The notes: a model not told the origin generated them from the letters alone. 64,000 bases of DNA from Polyangiaceae bacterium (GCA_025353725.1 JANXOF010000037.1:62001-126000), one strand, 5' to 3'; positions 10,875-21,016 are shown, counted from the stretch's first letter. A program made the numbers and translations.

Positions 10875-11570
10875 GTGAAGCCAATGGGTCTTGTGGCGTC
10901 GCTCGTGTCGGCCGTGGGTCTCGTCTCGCTTGGTGTAGCGGCGTGCGGAGGTGCGGCCGCCAGCGAATTCTTCGAGGCTCCGAGTTCGGAAATTACGGGC
11001 GACGCCCGCGGAGGCGGCGCGACGGCTGACGGTGGCGTTGACGGTGGCGGCGGAACCCGGACCGTGGATGCAGGAGGCGTCCCGGCGCCTTTGGTGGGGT
11101 GTCGACCCTCGGTTCCGGCCGACTGCAAGCCCAAGGAGTACTGCAAGGTTGCCGCCTGCGCAGCGGCGGGTGGCACCTGTACCGCGCGACCCGAAGCCAA
11201 CGGCGACCCAAACGCAGTTTGTGGTTGCGACAACGTTTCCTACTGGAATGAGTCCACGGCCGCGCGCGACTTCGCCACGAACATAAAATCCGCGGGGGCG
11301 TGCCCGCCCGCGTCTGCCGTTCGGTGTACGGCGGGTGGAGCGGCTAAGTGTGAGGGCACCCGTGCGTGTAACCTCGAAGTTCCAAGCCAAAACTCGTGCG
11401 GGACTGTCGCTAGCTTTTTGGGAACCTGCTGGGGGGTTCCCTTTCCGGCAAACTGCGCGGCGCCTGCGGTCGGGTATGCTGTCTGTAACCAAGGCAACCG
11501 ATGCATCAATCCGTGCAACGCAATCAAAGACGAGAAGCCGTTTTACTCCAACGCTGGTTGCAAGCCGTAA
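10875..11570 (+). CDS. Kazal-like cysteine-rich lipoprotein
   Basis: GTG or ATG (10884) start; MGLVASLVSAVGLVSLGVAACGG lipobox; VCGCDNVSYWNESTAARDFATNIKSAGACP resembles a Kazal motif. Confidence 0.65.
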   Translation: MKPMGLVASLVSAVGLVSLGVAACGGAAASEFFEAPSSEITGDARGGGATADGGVDGGGGTRTVDAGGVPAPLVGCRPSVPADCKPKEYCKVAACAAAGGTCTARPEANGDPNAVCGCDNVSYWNESTAARDFATNIKSAGACPPASAVRCTAGGAAKCEGTRACNLEVPSQNSCGTVASFLGTCWGVPFPANCAAPAVGYAVCNQGNRCINPCNAIKDEKPFYSNAGCKP

Positions 11571-12115
11571 CGGCTACGGGTACGCGCACAGTCGCTCTCG
11601 CCGCTGTCATCGTCGCCGCGACGGCTCAAGCTTGTGCCGCAACACCTGCGGCCATGGTGGGAGCGAGCAATAGGTCCCCCGGCGCCCCGCGACTTGCTCA
11701 GGTGCGCGATGCGGGCGTGGTCCCGGGGGCACCTTCACTGCCCGAGGACTATCGGACCAAGTTCGCCAAGTTAAACCACGTGAGAGTCGTGTCGGCGGGG
11801 CATGCGGCGGGTAGGTGGGAGGTCGATGTTTGGGCGAACGAGTTGGCTGCCAAAGCGTTGACTGCGAAGTCTCGCGAGGTTCCCGTAGGCGCCATCGTCG
11901 TTCAAGAACACTTCGAAAAAAGTTCAAAAACGCAGGGGGTTGGCCCCATTATGGTCATGGAGAAGCGCGCGAAAGGGTTTGCGCCCTCGCATGGCGATTG
12001 GCGCTATAGCGTCATCGCCTCGAGCGGCGCGCTCGTGAAAGACGGTCCTGTCGAGTCGTGTGCTGGATGCCACGATGATTCCCCGATGGACGGCTTCTTT
12101 CCATTTGCCGACTGA
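11501..12115 (+). CDS. Cytochrome P460-like haem protein
   Basis: LNHVRVVSAGHAAGRWEVDVWAN, GAIVVQEHFEK, GPIMVMEKRAKGFAPSHGDWRYSVI, CAGCH. The true start may lie downstream of 11501. Confidence 0.75.
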   Translation: MHQSVQRNQRREAVLLQRWLQAVTATGTRTVALAAVIVAATAQACAATPAAMVGASNRSPGAPRLAQVRDAGVVPGAPSLPEDYRTKFAKLNHVRVVSAGHAAGRWEVDVWANELAAKALTAKSREVPVGAIVVQEHFEKSSKTQGVGPIMVMEKRAKGFAPSHGDWRYSVIASSGALVKDGPVESCAGCHDDSPMDGFFPFAD

Positions 12116-12742
12116 CTAATGAAGGTTTTCGCCTCGCGACGTGCCGCGCGCTACTTTGATATCGTCGACTCGGCCGCCTAGCCGGGTCGCGACGGCGATA
12201 GCTGTCAACGAGAGCGCGAGCACGGCATAGATTGGCCAATCCCATGTAAAGCGCACGGGTACGAGACCGCCGCGAGGAGGCTTCGACAGGAGGATCGTCG
12301 CCGCGACTGCCGGAATAGCGCTCAGGAAGGCCGCGGCCACACGCGCACCGCGGAGCGCGGCTATCGTGCGCCGACTAAACACGGTTGGGATGAGTACGGT
12401 CCAGCCGACAAACGAAGCCCACAGCCAACCAATGCGCTGATGCGACAGCTCGAATCCAGACTTTGAGTCGACGTACGGCAGCGTGAGTCGTACCCACGGC
12501 AAAAAGAAGAGAACGACGCCCAAGGCCGCGAAGGCCACCATGACGCCTCTGCCGCGTCCCAGATAGGCCCACGGGAGCGGCTCGTGCTCGGGGGCGAGGG
12601 GCACGCCCCCGTCGTCGTGAACGGCGTCCAGAGAGACCGGAAGCTTTTCGAACTTGGTCAGCGCCATGCCGCAGACGGGGCACGTCTTTGCCTCGCCCTC
12701 TTCGAACATCTCGCGACAGAACGGACACGCAAGTAAACCCAC
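12116..12742 (-). CDS. Membrane protein with N-terminal zinc-ribbon-like motif
   Basis: GTG start; CPFCREMFEEGEAKTCPVCGMALTKFEKLP followed by several hydrophobic segments. Confidence 0.6.
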   Translation of the reverse strand: MGLLACPFCREMFEEGEAKTCPVCGMALTKFEKLPVSLDAVHDDGGVPLAPEHEPLPWAYLGRGRGVMVAFAALGVVLFFLPWVRLTLPYVDSKSGFELSHQRIGWLWASFVGWTVLIPTVFSRRTIAALRGARVAAAFLSAIPAVAATILLSKPPRGGLVPVRFTWDWPIYAVLALSLTAIAVATRLGGRVDDIKVARGTSRGENLH

Positions 12743-12873
12743 GGGCCTAGGATAGCGAATTCGCGTACGCAGAGGTCCCGCGTTCGTCGGATGTTTGCGG
12801 GCGCCCGGCTCGCAAAAGCGCGTGACGCGCGGAGGACTGTCCAGGCGCATGGCGACGCGGTAGGTTCCGCGCG

Positions 12874-13167
12874 ATGTCTCGTCCAACGAAATTAGAACCC
12901 TCTCAGGTCGATGCTTGGCTCGAGGCGCACTCGACCTGGTTGCGTGAGGGAGACAGCGCCATCGTTCGTCGCTTCACGTTTGCAGACTTTGGCGCAGCCG
13001 TCGCCTTCACCGTACGCCTTGGCTTCGCGGCCGAAAAGCGAGACCATCATCCGACGGTGAGCTTGGGCTGGGGCTACGCCTGTGTGCTCTGGACGACCCA
13101 CGATGCCGGCGGACTGACGCAGCTCGACTTAGACCTTGCCGAAACCACGGAAAAGGTGGCGGGATGA
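12874..13167 (+). CDS. Pterin-4a-carbinolamine dehydratase-like protein
   Basis: FTFADFGAAVAFTVRLGFAAEKRDHHPTVSLGWGYACVLWTTHDAGGLTQLDLDLA. Confidence 0.85.
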   Translation: MSRPTKLEPSQVDAWLEAHSTWLREGDSAIVRRFTFADFGAAVAFTVRLGFAAEKRDHHPTVSLGWGYACVLWTTHDAGGLTQLDLDLAETTEKVAG

Positions 13168-13925
13168 CCGCAAAGGAACAAGCGCTCGTCGACGCGCGCG
13201 CACGTCTCGAGGCACGCGTCGCGGCGATTGTCGGCGAGGGGCCGATCGCTCGTTTCGAGGAAGCGCTGACGCACCCAAGCTTTGCCAATGAGTCGACGGC
13301 GGCAGACAATCAGCGTCTCGAGTTTCTTGGGGACGCGGTCCTTGGCCTATGTGTGAGCGAGTTACTCGCCAAGACCCAACCTGAGGCCGACGAGGGCACC
13401 TTAACGCGAATGCGAAGCGCACTCGTCAACGCGGAGGCGCTGGCTCAGTGGGCACGGACGGAAGGGATAGGCGAAGCGTTGGCACTCGGAAAGGGCGCTT
13501 GCTCGGGAACGGAGCGCGAACAGACGAACGTCTTGGCCGACGCCGTCGAGGCGCTCGTTGCGAGCGTCTATGAGGCTCACGGGCTCCAGGGCGCACGGAA
13601 GCTCGTCGAGCATGTTGTCCGCGAGCCGATGCGCGAGGCGCCTTCGCTGGGCTCCCGCGACCCGAAAAGCATGCTCCAAGAGCACGTGCAGGCGCGAGGC
13701 TACGCGGCCCCGACCTACCGCGTGAAAGGCATGCGCGGCCCTCCCCACGATCCAACGTTTGAGGTCGAGGTTTTGCTCGGCGAGGAGGTGCTTGGCGTCG
13801 CGGAGGGGCGCTCGAAGCGCGTCGCCGAACGAGCTGCGGCGCTCGCGGCGCTCTCGCCTACGTTGGCACGTTCGGCGCGCCTCGAGGAGCTGAGCGCCGA
13901 GGCGTCGGTGGGACCGGAGGTGTAG
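13164..13925 (+). CDS. rnc: Ribonuclease III
   Basis: ALTHPSFANESTAADNQRLEFLGDAVLGLCVSELL, C-terminal dsRBD (DPKSMLQEHVQARGYAAPTYRV); start overlaps the upstream stop (ATGA). Confidence 0.95.
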   Translation: MTAKEQALVDARARLEARVAAIVGEGPIARFEEALTHPSFANESTAADNQRLEFLGDAVLGLCVSELLAKTQPEADEGTLTRMRSALVNAEALAQWARTEGIGEALALGKGACSGTEREQTNVLADAVEALVASVYEAHGLQGARKLVEHVVREPMREAPSLGSRDPKSMLQEHVQARGYAAPTYRVKGMRGPPHDPTFEVEVLLGEEVLGVAEGRSKRVAERAAALAALSPTLARSARLEELSAEASVGPEV

Positions 13926-14272
13926 GGCTTTCGGTCGCGGCCCATCGATTTCGATATGCCCTTAGCCTCATAAGGCCGAGATACGTATATTTCGATAGGC
14001 GACACGTCCGGTATGCGTTTGCAGCCCCGCGAAGGTTGGCGCTCTTGGGAGCGATACCATCGACATCGCTCAAGCCTAGCATTGCCGGCTTGCATGGGCT
14101 CGTTCACTCGCACGTAGCGGTGCCCTATCGAGGTGCCCGTGATTGCGAGCGACCTTACTGAGGCGGGAAGCCAAGCGGTTGACCCGGGTTTTTGGTCAGG
14201 GTCTCTCGACCGCGCCGAAGCAAGGGCTGCGCCACGCGATTCGAGCTGAGTCGCATCGCTTTTTCGTTATCG

Positions 14273-15376
14273 CTACTTTTCTACTTTCGACGCCCCGGGA
14301 GTCGCTGAGCCCAGGGGCGCCGCTGGGAGCGGAGCCCTCGGAAGGCCAAGCCCAGCGTCGTACGGACGAAGTTCGATGAGTCCGAGAAGGCCGGCGTTGA
14401 GCTCTTTCAGGTTTGTGGCGCGGAGGTCGTCGATGAGCTTTCGTTCCGCTGCCTCCGTTCGCTCACGGAAAAGCGCGGCACGGATCTGAGCCGCGGCGTC
14501 GTCGAGCGACCGCTTGTTGGCCGGTACGGTGCCACGTCGCCAGACGACCGCGAACGCGTTGGCCTCTGCGACCGGCTGCACAACAAACTCGCCGTCTTTA
14601 GCTGTCTGCGCGGCTTTCACGAGGCCCGCGTCGACCTTGACCCCGGCTTCGTTGCTCGTGCCGTCGGGGGCTAAAAACCCAAGGTTTCCGCCGCGTAGAT
14701 ACGTCGCCTTGTCGAGGCTATGCTCACGCGCCAAGATGTTGTAGTTTGCAATGGTTGGCTCGTGGCGCGCGAGGTCGAGGACGCTCGACGCCTCTTCGCG
14801 CGTTCGGCAGAGAATGCGCCAAAGGTTCACGCGCTCGGGGGCGTCAAAGCGAGAGAGATTTTCATTGTAGTAACGACGGACGTCCTCCATCGGAATCGCT
14901 GCCGCCGAGGGGTAGACGCCGTGGCTCTTTCGGAGCGTCGCGCTCGACAGCGCGCGTGCGAGGAGGTGGGAGGTAGGAAGTTCCTTATCGAGCCCGCGGA
15001 CTTCGGCGCCGCGGGTGAGTACCAGATCACGTACGAGGACCTGTTCGACGTAAGCGCGAGCGACCGCCTCCGGAGAAGCGCCGAGGAGCGCCATTTGGTA
15101 AGGCGGAACGCCTGCGAGGTGAGCTTCGAGCTCGCCCACTGTGACCTTCCGATCTCCCACGGTAAGAGCAACCCGTTGCCGGCGTGCGGTGTCCTGCACG
15201 GCGTCGGCCTCAGCGTTTGCCTTCGGCTCGACGCGAACGGGGGCCGCATCGGCGGGTCGTGAACCGACGCTTTTAGCCACGAGAACGACTGCGCCGGCCT
15301 GCAGGACCCTGACGAGGAAGGCGCCCAGGCGACGTTTGCCGCGGTCACAGTAGCTTTTAGGCCAAATGCTCTCCAC
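14273..15376 (-). CDS. Secreted SurA/PpiC-type peptidylprolyl isomerase-like protein
   Basis: N-terminal hydrophobic segment; VRRYYNENLSRFDAPERVNLWRILCRTREEASSVL...LGFLAPDG...VQPVAEANAFAVVWRRGTVPA. Confidence 0.75.
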   Translation of the reverse strand: MESIWPKSYCDRGKRRLGAFLVRVLQAGAVVLVAKSVGSRPADAAPVRVEPKANAEADAVQDTARRQRVALTVGDRKVTVGELEAHLAGVPPYQMALLGASPEAVARAYVEQVLVRDLVLTRGAEVRGLDKELPTSHLLARALSSATLRKSHGVYPSAAAIPMEDVRRYYNENLSRFDAPERVNLWRILCRTREEASSVLDLARHEPTIANYNILAREHSLDKATYLRGGNLGFLAPDGTSNEAGVKVDAGLVKAAQTAKDGEFVVQPVAEANAFAVVWRRGTVPANKRSLDDAAAQIRAALFRERTEAAERKLIDDLRATNLKELNAGLLGLIELRPYDAGLGLPRAPLPAAPLGSATPGASKVEK

Positions 15377-15423
15377 GACCGCGTGTACCAGAAAGCGGCT
15401 CCGGCGTAGAGCTTCGAGCCGCT

Positions 15424-16260
15424 CTAGCTTCGTCTTCCTTTAATTTCGTGCGCTTCGGGCTCGATCCTTAGCCACTTCACGATCGCGCCGTGAAGGCCGT
15501 AGACGACGGGCGTAAGCAGAAGAGCTACGAGCACTTTGATGGCGTATTCGCGCCCGATTTTGGCGAAGACCCAAGCTGCGCGGTCTCCCGACGACATCTT
15601 GCCGAGGAACGAGGTCGGATCCGACGCGGCCGTCCAGGTCCAAAAAATGAAATTAATCAGGACAGAATCGACGACCTGGCTAAGAAGAGTGGACCCCGTT
15701 GCGCGGAGCCAGAGGTGGCGTGATCGGGTAAGCGCCTTCCAAAATTGAAACACCTGAATATCGAGAAACTGTCCGCACAAATAGGAAATCATTGAGGCGA
15801 TAAAGAGTTGCGAGCTCCCGCCGAAAATTTTCGCGTACTCGGGTTGAGTAAAGTACGTCGATTCGTGTGCGGGAAGCGCGGTTGTCACCTGAAGAAGTGT
15901 GTAAGCGAGCACGGCCATGGCAAAGCCGACGAGCGTGAGAAAACGGGCGCCCCGGCGCCCATAGAAATCGTTTACGACGTCGGTAAGTAGAAACGTAATC
16001 GGGAAAGGAATAAGTCCGACCGAGATGGGCCCGAGGTCGTGACCGGCGAGCGTTACGGTCGGGATGGTCTTGCCCCCGATAACGTCGCCGAGGAGCAGAC
16101 ACGACACAAACACGGCCGTGAGACAAACGTAGAGCTTGTGCTCAGCCTTCATGCCCGAAAAGGCACCCGGCGACGCCTCTGGAACCGCATCCGGGAGAGC
16201 ATTCGGGAAAGTCGAAGAGGACTTGACGCTTCTGTTCTCAGTCGGGACGGGCGCTTCCAT
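15424..16260 (-). CDS. Queuosine precursor transporter / VUT family membrane protein (YhhQ-like)
   Basis: FVSCLLLGDVIGGKTI, FPITFLLTDVVNDFYGRRGARFLTLVGFAMAV, YLCGQFLDIQVFQFWKALTRSRHLWLRATGSTLLSQVVDSVLINFIFW. Confidence 0.9.
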   Translation of the reverse strand: MEAPVPTENRSVKSSSTFPNALPDAVPEASPGAFSGMKAEHKLYVCLTAVFVSCLLLGDVIGGKTIPTVTLAGHDLGPISVGLIPFPITFLLTDVVNDFYGRRGARFLTLVGFAMAVLAYTLLQVTTALPAHESTYFTQPEYAKIFGGSSQLFIASMISYLCGQFLDIQVFQFWKALTRSRHLWLRATGSTLLSQVVDSVLINFIFWTWTAASDPTSFLGKMSSGDRAAWVFAKIGREYAIKVLVALLLTPVVYGLHGAIVKWLRIEPEAHEIKGRRS

Positions 16261-16294
16261 CGCGCGACGGACTATCGCATGCCTTGTTTGAGCG

Positions 16295-18010
16295 TTACTT
16301 AGAAACCGAATCGGGCGCGGGTGCGTCGCTACGCTTCGACGGTCCTTCAATAGGCAAAAGGAACCTAAAAACTGCACCTCGGCCATTTGCGGAAGAGCCT
16401 ACGTAGGAGAGCTCTCCGTTATGTTCGAGCGCGATGCGCTGGGCAATGGCGAGGCCGAGGCCGGTACCGCTGGCTTTGGTCGTCGCGTACGGTTCGAAAA
16501 GGCGACTGGCAATCTCTAGTGCAATGCCCGGTCCGTTGTCGGCGACGGTGAAGACGGCGTAGTGGCCGTCTGTGTCCGTCGAGACGCTCACAGCGCCTCC
16601 GCTCGACCCTCGGACCGATTCGAGTGCATTTTGCACGAGATTGGTGAGGACTTGAATCACCTGGTCACGGTCGGCCCGGAGCGATGGTACCCGGCGCTGA
16701 GAGGCATACGTAAGAGCGACGTCGCTCGTGGTGGAGCTGTGGTTTTGAACGACGTACCGCGCGATCTCCTCGGCGTCGACGTCTTGCGGACGCGGCTCGG
16801 GGAGTCGCGCGAACCGCGTGAACTCTGTGACGATGTTCGCGATGCGGTGAACCTCGCCGAGCACCGTGCGGGTGGCTTCATCGAAGTACTCGTCGAACTG
16901 CGGATCACCGCGCGCCCTGAGGCGACGCAACGTTTCGACGGCCGCTCGAATCGGCATCAGCGGATTTTTCACTTCGTGCGCGACCCGTTTTGCAACCTCC
17001 CGCCAGGCGGCCACACGGCTCGCGGCCGCAAGACGCCGACGCGTGACCGCGAGGTCTTGAATCATTCGGTCAAATGCGGTCGCGAGGTCCCGCACCTCAC
17101 CCGAACCGCGCGCCCTTAGGGGCAGAGGTTGCGCGTCTCCGCCCACTACCTTGCCCGCCTCGGCAGCGAGTATCGAAAGCGGTTGTCCTATGCTGCGTGC
17201 GAGAAAGATCGCGACGACGAAAGCGACGAACGCCGAAACGGCGGCATACAGGCTTAAGGTGCGATTGAGATCGTCGAGATTGGCCTCGAGTTCTTTCGTG
17301 GACTTCAGCACATCGAAGGTGAGTGCGTGGCCTTCATCATCCGAAAGCCGACAGGCGGCGAGGGCTAACGCGTTTTCGCTTTTCTCGGTCGTGCTCGCGG
17401 AGGTAGCCGCGCTTGCCGCTTGCCATGGCGAAGTCACGCTCACGTCGAGTGTCCGTGCGAGTCGCTGCAAGAGCGCATCGACCTGACGCGCTCCAACCAT
17501 GCCGACGATGCGCCCGCCGTCGGACTTTTTCGTGCACCGCGACACGAGCGCGGGTAGGCCGCTGGTGCGCACCGTGAACGTCCGCGTGTTGCCTCGCAGG
17601 AGCGCATCGACCTCGCGCGGTCCCAAGGCGACCAAAGTTGTCGGACTTGCGCCTACAAGATCGCCGCCGGAGGCCCCCACGACGAGCTCGTCAAGACCGA
17701 AGGCTTTGCGCTGCGTGCGAACGATTTCCGAAAACCCCGTGCGCCGCTCGTCCAACTCGCCGCGATCGAGCGCGATGGTCACGCGTTGGACGAGCTCGCC
17801 ATTCTGACAGGCGCCGGCGATGAGCGCGTAGTCAGCCTCGCCTTGCCGCCGAACCTCGTCGGCGATTCGGTCGCACACGCCGAGGACCTCACGCTGAAAG
17901 CGACGCGTCTCTTTCTGGGCAAACCTCGTTCTCACCGCCAACCCGACGCCAGCGGTGGAGACCGCGGCGAGCAGACCGAACGTGAGAGCGAGGCGAGGGG
18001 CTAGGCGCAC
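16295..18010 (-). CDS. Membrane sensor histidine kinase, NtrY-like architecture (HAMP + HisKA + HATPase)
   Basis: WREVAKRVAHEVKNPLMPIRAAVETLRR H-box; NLVQNALESV; VADNGPGIALEIASRLFEPYATTKASGTGLGLAIAQRI. No adjacent response regulator seen. Confidence 0.92.
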   Translation of the reverse strand: MRLAPRLALTFGLLAAVSTAGVGLAVRTRFAQKETRRFQREVLGVCDRIADEVRRQGEADYALIAGACQNGELVQRVTIALDRGELDERRTGFSEIVRTQRKAFGLDELVVGASGGDLVGASPTTLVALGPREVDALLRGNTRTFTVRTSGLPALVSRCTKKSDGGRIVGMVGARQVDALLQRLARTLDVSVTSPWQAASAATSASTTEKSENALALAACRLSDDEGHALTFDVLKSTKELEANLDDLNRTLSLYAAVSAFVAFVVAIFLARSIGQPLSILAAEAGKVVGGDAQPLPLRARGSGEVRDLATAFDRMIQDLAVTRRRLAAASRVAAWREVAKRVAHEVKNPLMPIRAAVETLRRLRARGDPQFDEYFDEATRTVLGEVHRIANIVTEFTRFARLPEPRPQDVDAEEIARYVVQNHSSTTSDVALTYASQRRVPSLRADRDQVIQVLTNLVQNALESVRGSSGGAVSVSTDTDGHYAVFTVADNGPGIALEIASRLFEPYATTKASGTGLGLAIAQRIALEHNGELSYVGSSANGRGAVFRFLLPIEGPSKRSDAPAPDSVSK

Positions 18011-18151
18011 GCGAGGTTGCCGAGGGTAGAACGCTCACTATTCGCCGTCCATGGGCTAGAGATGTCTCAGCTGCGGACTGAAGCGCGCGCCGTTTCGGCC
18101 GTGCGTGCTATGGCTTACAGTAGGCGCTGTGTCCGAGGTTATCCAAGCCAA

Positions 18152-18469
18152 ATGCCTGAAAACACAGCCGCTTTCGAGCGCGTGGAGGTCGTTTCAAGAC
18201 AACGGACGACGACTTCCAAGTACGCTCGTTCGATCCCCCTTCGGCTCGCAGTGACCACGGGGATAGGCCTCGTGTTTGCCATCCTTGGGAGTGCGGGCAA
18301 CGGCGGCTGCAACGCCATTGTAGGTAATCAGGAGATTACGTACGACTCACCCGACGGAGAGGCGTCGATGCGCCGAGCGTCCCAACCAGATGCCGACGCC
18401 GACGCTCTCCCGTCGCCCCCGTCGCCCCCTCCAGAACCCCGGAGGGCCGATCCTGTTCCGCTGCGATAG
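18152..18469 (+). CDS. Short putative lipoprotein, possibly truncated
   Basis: LAVTTGIGLVFAILGSAGNGGCNAIVGNQEITYD, then a low-complexity Pro-rich tail abutting the convergent gene. Confidence 0.4.
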   Translation: MPENTAAFERVEVVSRQRTTTSKYARSIPLRLAVTTGIGLVFAILGSAGNGGCNAIVGNQEITYDSPDGEASMRRASQPDADADALPSPPSPPPEPRRADPVPLR

Positions 18470-18479
18470 CTTAGAAGCG

Positions 18480-19457
18480 TTAGCGGGGGCTGCGTGAGGT
18501 TGGGGAGGCGAAGTACAGCGCGAGGCCGCTGACGAGCAAGACTGCGCCGGAGATGACCGCGATCGTCGCTACCGTTCCCGTCGACTCGGCCGTACCATTG
18601 ACGCTTTGGAGGTTAGGGCGATCGGCGACGTCGCAACGCGGGTAGGTAGGGCACCGACCCACAAGAGAAGCGTGAGCGCTGAGCGAGATCACACCAAAGA
18701 TCGCGCCTGTTGCGAGTCCCGCAATCCCCACGCCGCCTGCGACAACGCCCAATGTCCGAGATGTCGACGACTGCGGCGCGGAGGATGCTTTCCACGTGTC
18801 CTCGCGTTCAGGGTCCCGCGTGGGGGGGAAGGCCATCCGCGCGGCGAGGCTACTCGTGGGCGCTGGCCCCTTCGGGAGCGCCGGCACGCTCGCGGTCCAT
18901 TCAAGTCGATCGCCCTTCGCGCGCAACGACACTTGCGCCATCTGCTTCGGGTGAGAGGCTGTAAGAATCTCGATTTCGTGCATGCCAGGGTCTATCGGTA
19001 CCGCGGTCTCCCAACGGTCACGTGGCCATGTCTCCCCGTCGACGTGAACCTCCGTGGTCATCCCGAGTGACGCGGGAATGTGAAGTACGAGGGTCGGGAT
19101 GTCCTTCTCAATCGCCTTCGCACGCCCTGCCGCTTCGTCTCGGCGTTTGAGGTCATCACGTGAGGCGGCGACCTCCTGGGCGCGAAGAAACCACCGATGC
19201 GCACTCGCGCTTTTGCCAAGGGTCTCGTAGCAGTTGCCGAGATTCAGTAGGGGCCCGACGCCTTCGGCAAACCGTACGCTTTCGAAGAGGACGGGGATCG
19301 CCTCCTGGCAGCGGCCGTCGCGTGCGAGCTTGCGTCCTTTGTCGAAGAGCGTGACGGCGCGTTGCTCGTCCGTTTCGGCGTGGGCCGGCAGCGACACGAG
19401 CGAAACGAGCAGTACGGCGGCCATCGGCGCTAACGTTTTGGCGCTAAAAGCGGTCAT
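18480..19457 (-). CDS. Periplasmic TPR protein with TM segment near C-terminus
   Basis: Signal peptide (VLLVSLVSLPAHAE); RCQEAIPVLFESVRFAEGVGPLLNLGNCYETLGKSASAHRWFLRA; C-terminal hydrophobic segments. Overlaps the upstream kinase stop by 14 bp. Confidence 0.75.
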   Translation of the reverse strand: MTAFSAKTLAPMAAVLLVSLVSLPAHAETDEQRAVTLFDKGRKLARDGRCQEAIPVLFESVRFAEGVGPLLNLGNCYETLGKSASAHRWFLRAQEVAASRDDLKRRDEAAGRAKAIEKDIPTLVLHIPASLGMTTEVHVDGETWPRDRWETAVPIDPGMHEIEILTASHPKQMAQVSLRAKGDRLEWTASVPALPKGPAPTSSLAARMAFPPTRDPEREDTWKASSAPQSSTSRTLGVVAGGVGIAGLATGAIFGVISLSAHASLVGRCPTYPRCDVADRPNLQSVNGTAESTGTVATIAVISGAVLLVSGLALYFASPTSRSPR

Positions 19458-20994
19458 ACGCGCTCGAAGGCTCGGGCCTGGGGGGCGGTGGGCTTGTGGG
19501 AACGCCGGCAGTCTTCGGTGCTTTCGGCAGGCGCTTCGGGTGCGTCGCCTGCGGCGGTGGCGTCGCCTGCGGAGGTGCGGTCGCGACTGCGCTCCGAGCG
19601 GAGGCTTCTACGACGAGGCTCGCGCTCAGCGCCGCCGTAGCGATCGCTACCGGGTCTGCGGTGGGCATCAAGGAAGGGCTATCTTCCCTCGTTGTCTTCG
19701 TCGCTCGATCGGCCGTGGGTTGGGCCTTATTCGGGCTGAGCGTCGCCCAGAGCGTCGCCGTCGAGGCCGCCGTGGCAACGAGCAAAAGCGCACCCGACCA
19801 CCGACGCCCCGGCCTGCCCGGTGGGACCGTCGCCGAAGCGTCCGATGCGTGCGAACTCAACGTGGCGGCGTCGACGGTGGTTCCCGCGCGGGAGAGTCCT
19901 GCCTCGGTGCTTTCCGGACGACCGCCCGTGAAAGCCCGCGACATGTCCTGGGTCAGCTCGTTCGCGATCCCCGGAACTTTGGTCGCGTTAGCGTCCTGCA
20001 CAAACTCATGGGCGTGCGGTCCTGATTCCAGGATGGCTTGAATTCGCACGCTTGCGCCGCGGTCTGGCGAAAATAACGCCACGGCCTCGGCGAACTGCGC
20101 CACGTTGGCGAATCTCCTGCGGACATCCCGTTCCAAGGCGCGCTCGACGGCGGCGGCGATCTCGGGCGGCACATCGCGGACGATGGCGCGAACGTTGGGT
20201 GCGGGCCTTCCTTGAATAGAGGCGCAGACGCCAGCGACAGTGTCGCCGTCAAAAGGAAGCGCGCCTGTGAGCATCGCGTAAAGGCACACGCCGAGCGACC
20301 AAACGTCTGCGCGAGCATCCACGACGTTGGAGGCTCGAATCTGCTCCGGTGCCATGTAGTGAACGGAGCCGACGAGCGCTGTGGCGCCGGTCAGCGAGGC
20401 TTCGCGCGCGCTTGCTCCACCCAACTGAGACGTTGCGCTTGGCGACGAGGCCAGGTCTCGCACGTCGGCCACCTGCGAGAGTTTGACGACTCCGAAGTCG
20501 ATCACCTTGATGAGCGGGCGTCCGTCACGACGCTTCGTCAAAAAAAGATTTTTCAGTTTGAGATCGCGGTGGACCATCCCCAACGCATGCGCTTCGGCGA
20601 CGCCTTCACAGGCCTGCGTTAGAAAGGTTATCGCTTCGTCCGGCTCGAGCCTTCCGCGCTGCTTGACGAGTGCGTGCAGGTCGACGCCGTCGATAAGCTC
20701 CATCACGATGTAGGGATCTCCCTCGGGAAGGAAATCTACGTCGAAAACGCGTGCCACGTGCTCGCTACGGATGCGCGCAGCTGCGCGTGCCTCGCGCTGA
20801 AAACGTGCGAGCGCGTCGGTTCCCGCGGCGCGTTCCTCGCGAATCAATTTGACGGCGACCATTTCGTCTAAGCCGAGGTGCCGCGCGGCAAGCACGATTC
20901 CCATGCCGCCTTCACCGATTACCCGTTCAATACGGTATTTCCCGGCGATGACCGTGCCGCGCTCGTAGCTCACACGAGGAAGTATACGCGGCAA
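19444..20994 (-). CDS. Ser/Thr protein kinase
   Basis: YRIERVIGEGGMGIVLAARH, VAVKLI, VHRDLKLKNLFLTKRRDGRPLIKVIDFGVVKLS, GSVHYMAPEQIRAS. Confidence 0.94.
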   Translation of the reverse strand: MPRILPRVSYERGTVIAGKYRIERVIGEGGMGIVLAARHLGLDEMVAVKLIREERAAGTDALARFQREARAAARIRSEHVARVFDVDFLPEGDPYIVMELIDGVDLHALVKQRGRLEPDEAITFLTQACEGVAEAHALGMVHRDLKLKNLFLTKRRDGRPLIKVIDFGVVKLSQVADVRDLASSPSATSQLGGASAREASLTGATALVGSVHYMAPEQIRASNVVDARADVWSLGVCLYAMLTGALPFDGDTVAGVCASIQGRPAPNVRAIVRDVPPEIAAAVERALERDVRRRFANVAQFAEAVALFSPDRGASVRIQAILESGPHAHEFVQDANATKVPGIANELTQDMSRAFTGGRPESTEAGLSRAGTTVDAATLSSHASDASATVPPGRPGRRWSGALLLVATAASTATLWATLSPNKAQPTADRATKTTREDSPSLMPTADPVAIATAALSASLVVEASARSAVATAPPQATPPPQATHPKRLPKAPKTAGVPTSPPPPRPEPSSAYDRF

Positions 20995-21016
20995 AAAGGC
21001 GTACGTCGCAACGCGA

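Noticed and set aside
10815-11492. N-terminal extension of the 407-aa ORF containing trmL
   Set aside because: Antisense to the Kazal-like gene and non-TrmL-like; TrmL starts at 10814.
13926-14272. ~350-bp non-coding gap between convergent rnc and PPIase genes, checked for tRNA/ncRNA
   Set aside because: Only short imperfect inverted repeats (e.g. CCTTA...TAAGG); no tRNA-like cloverleaf or recognisable RNA family.
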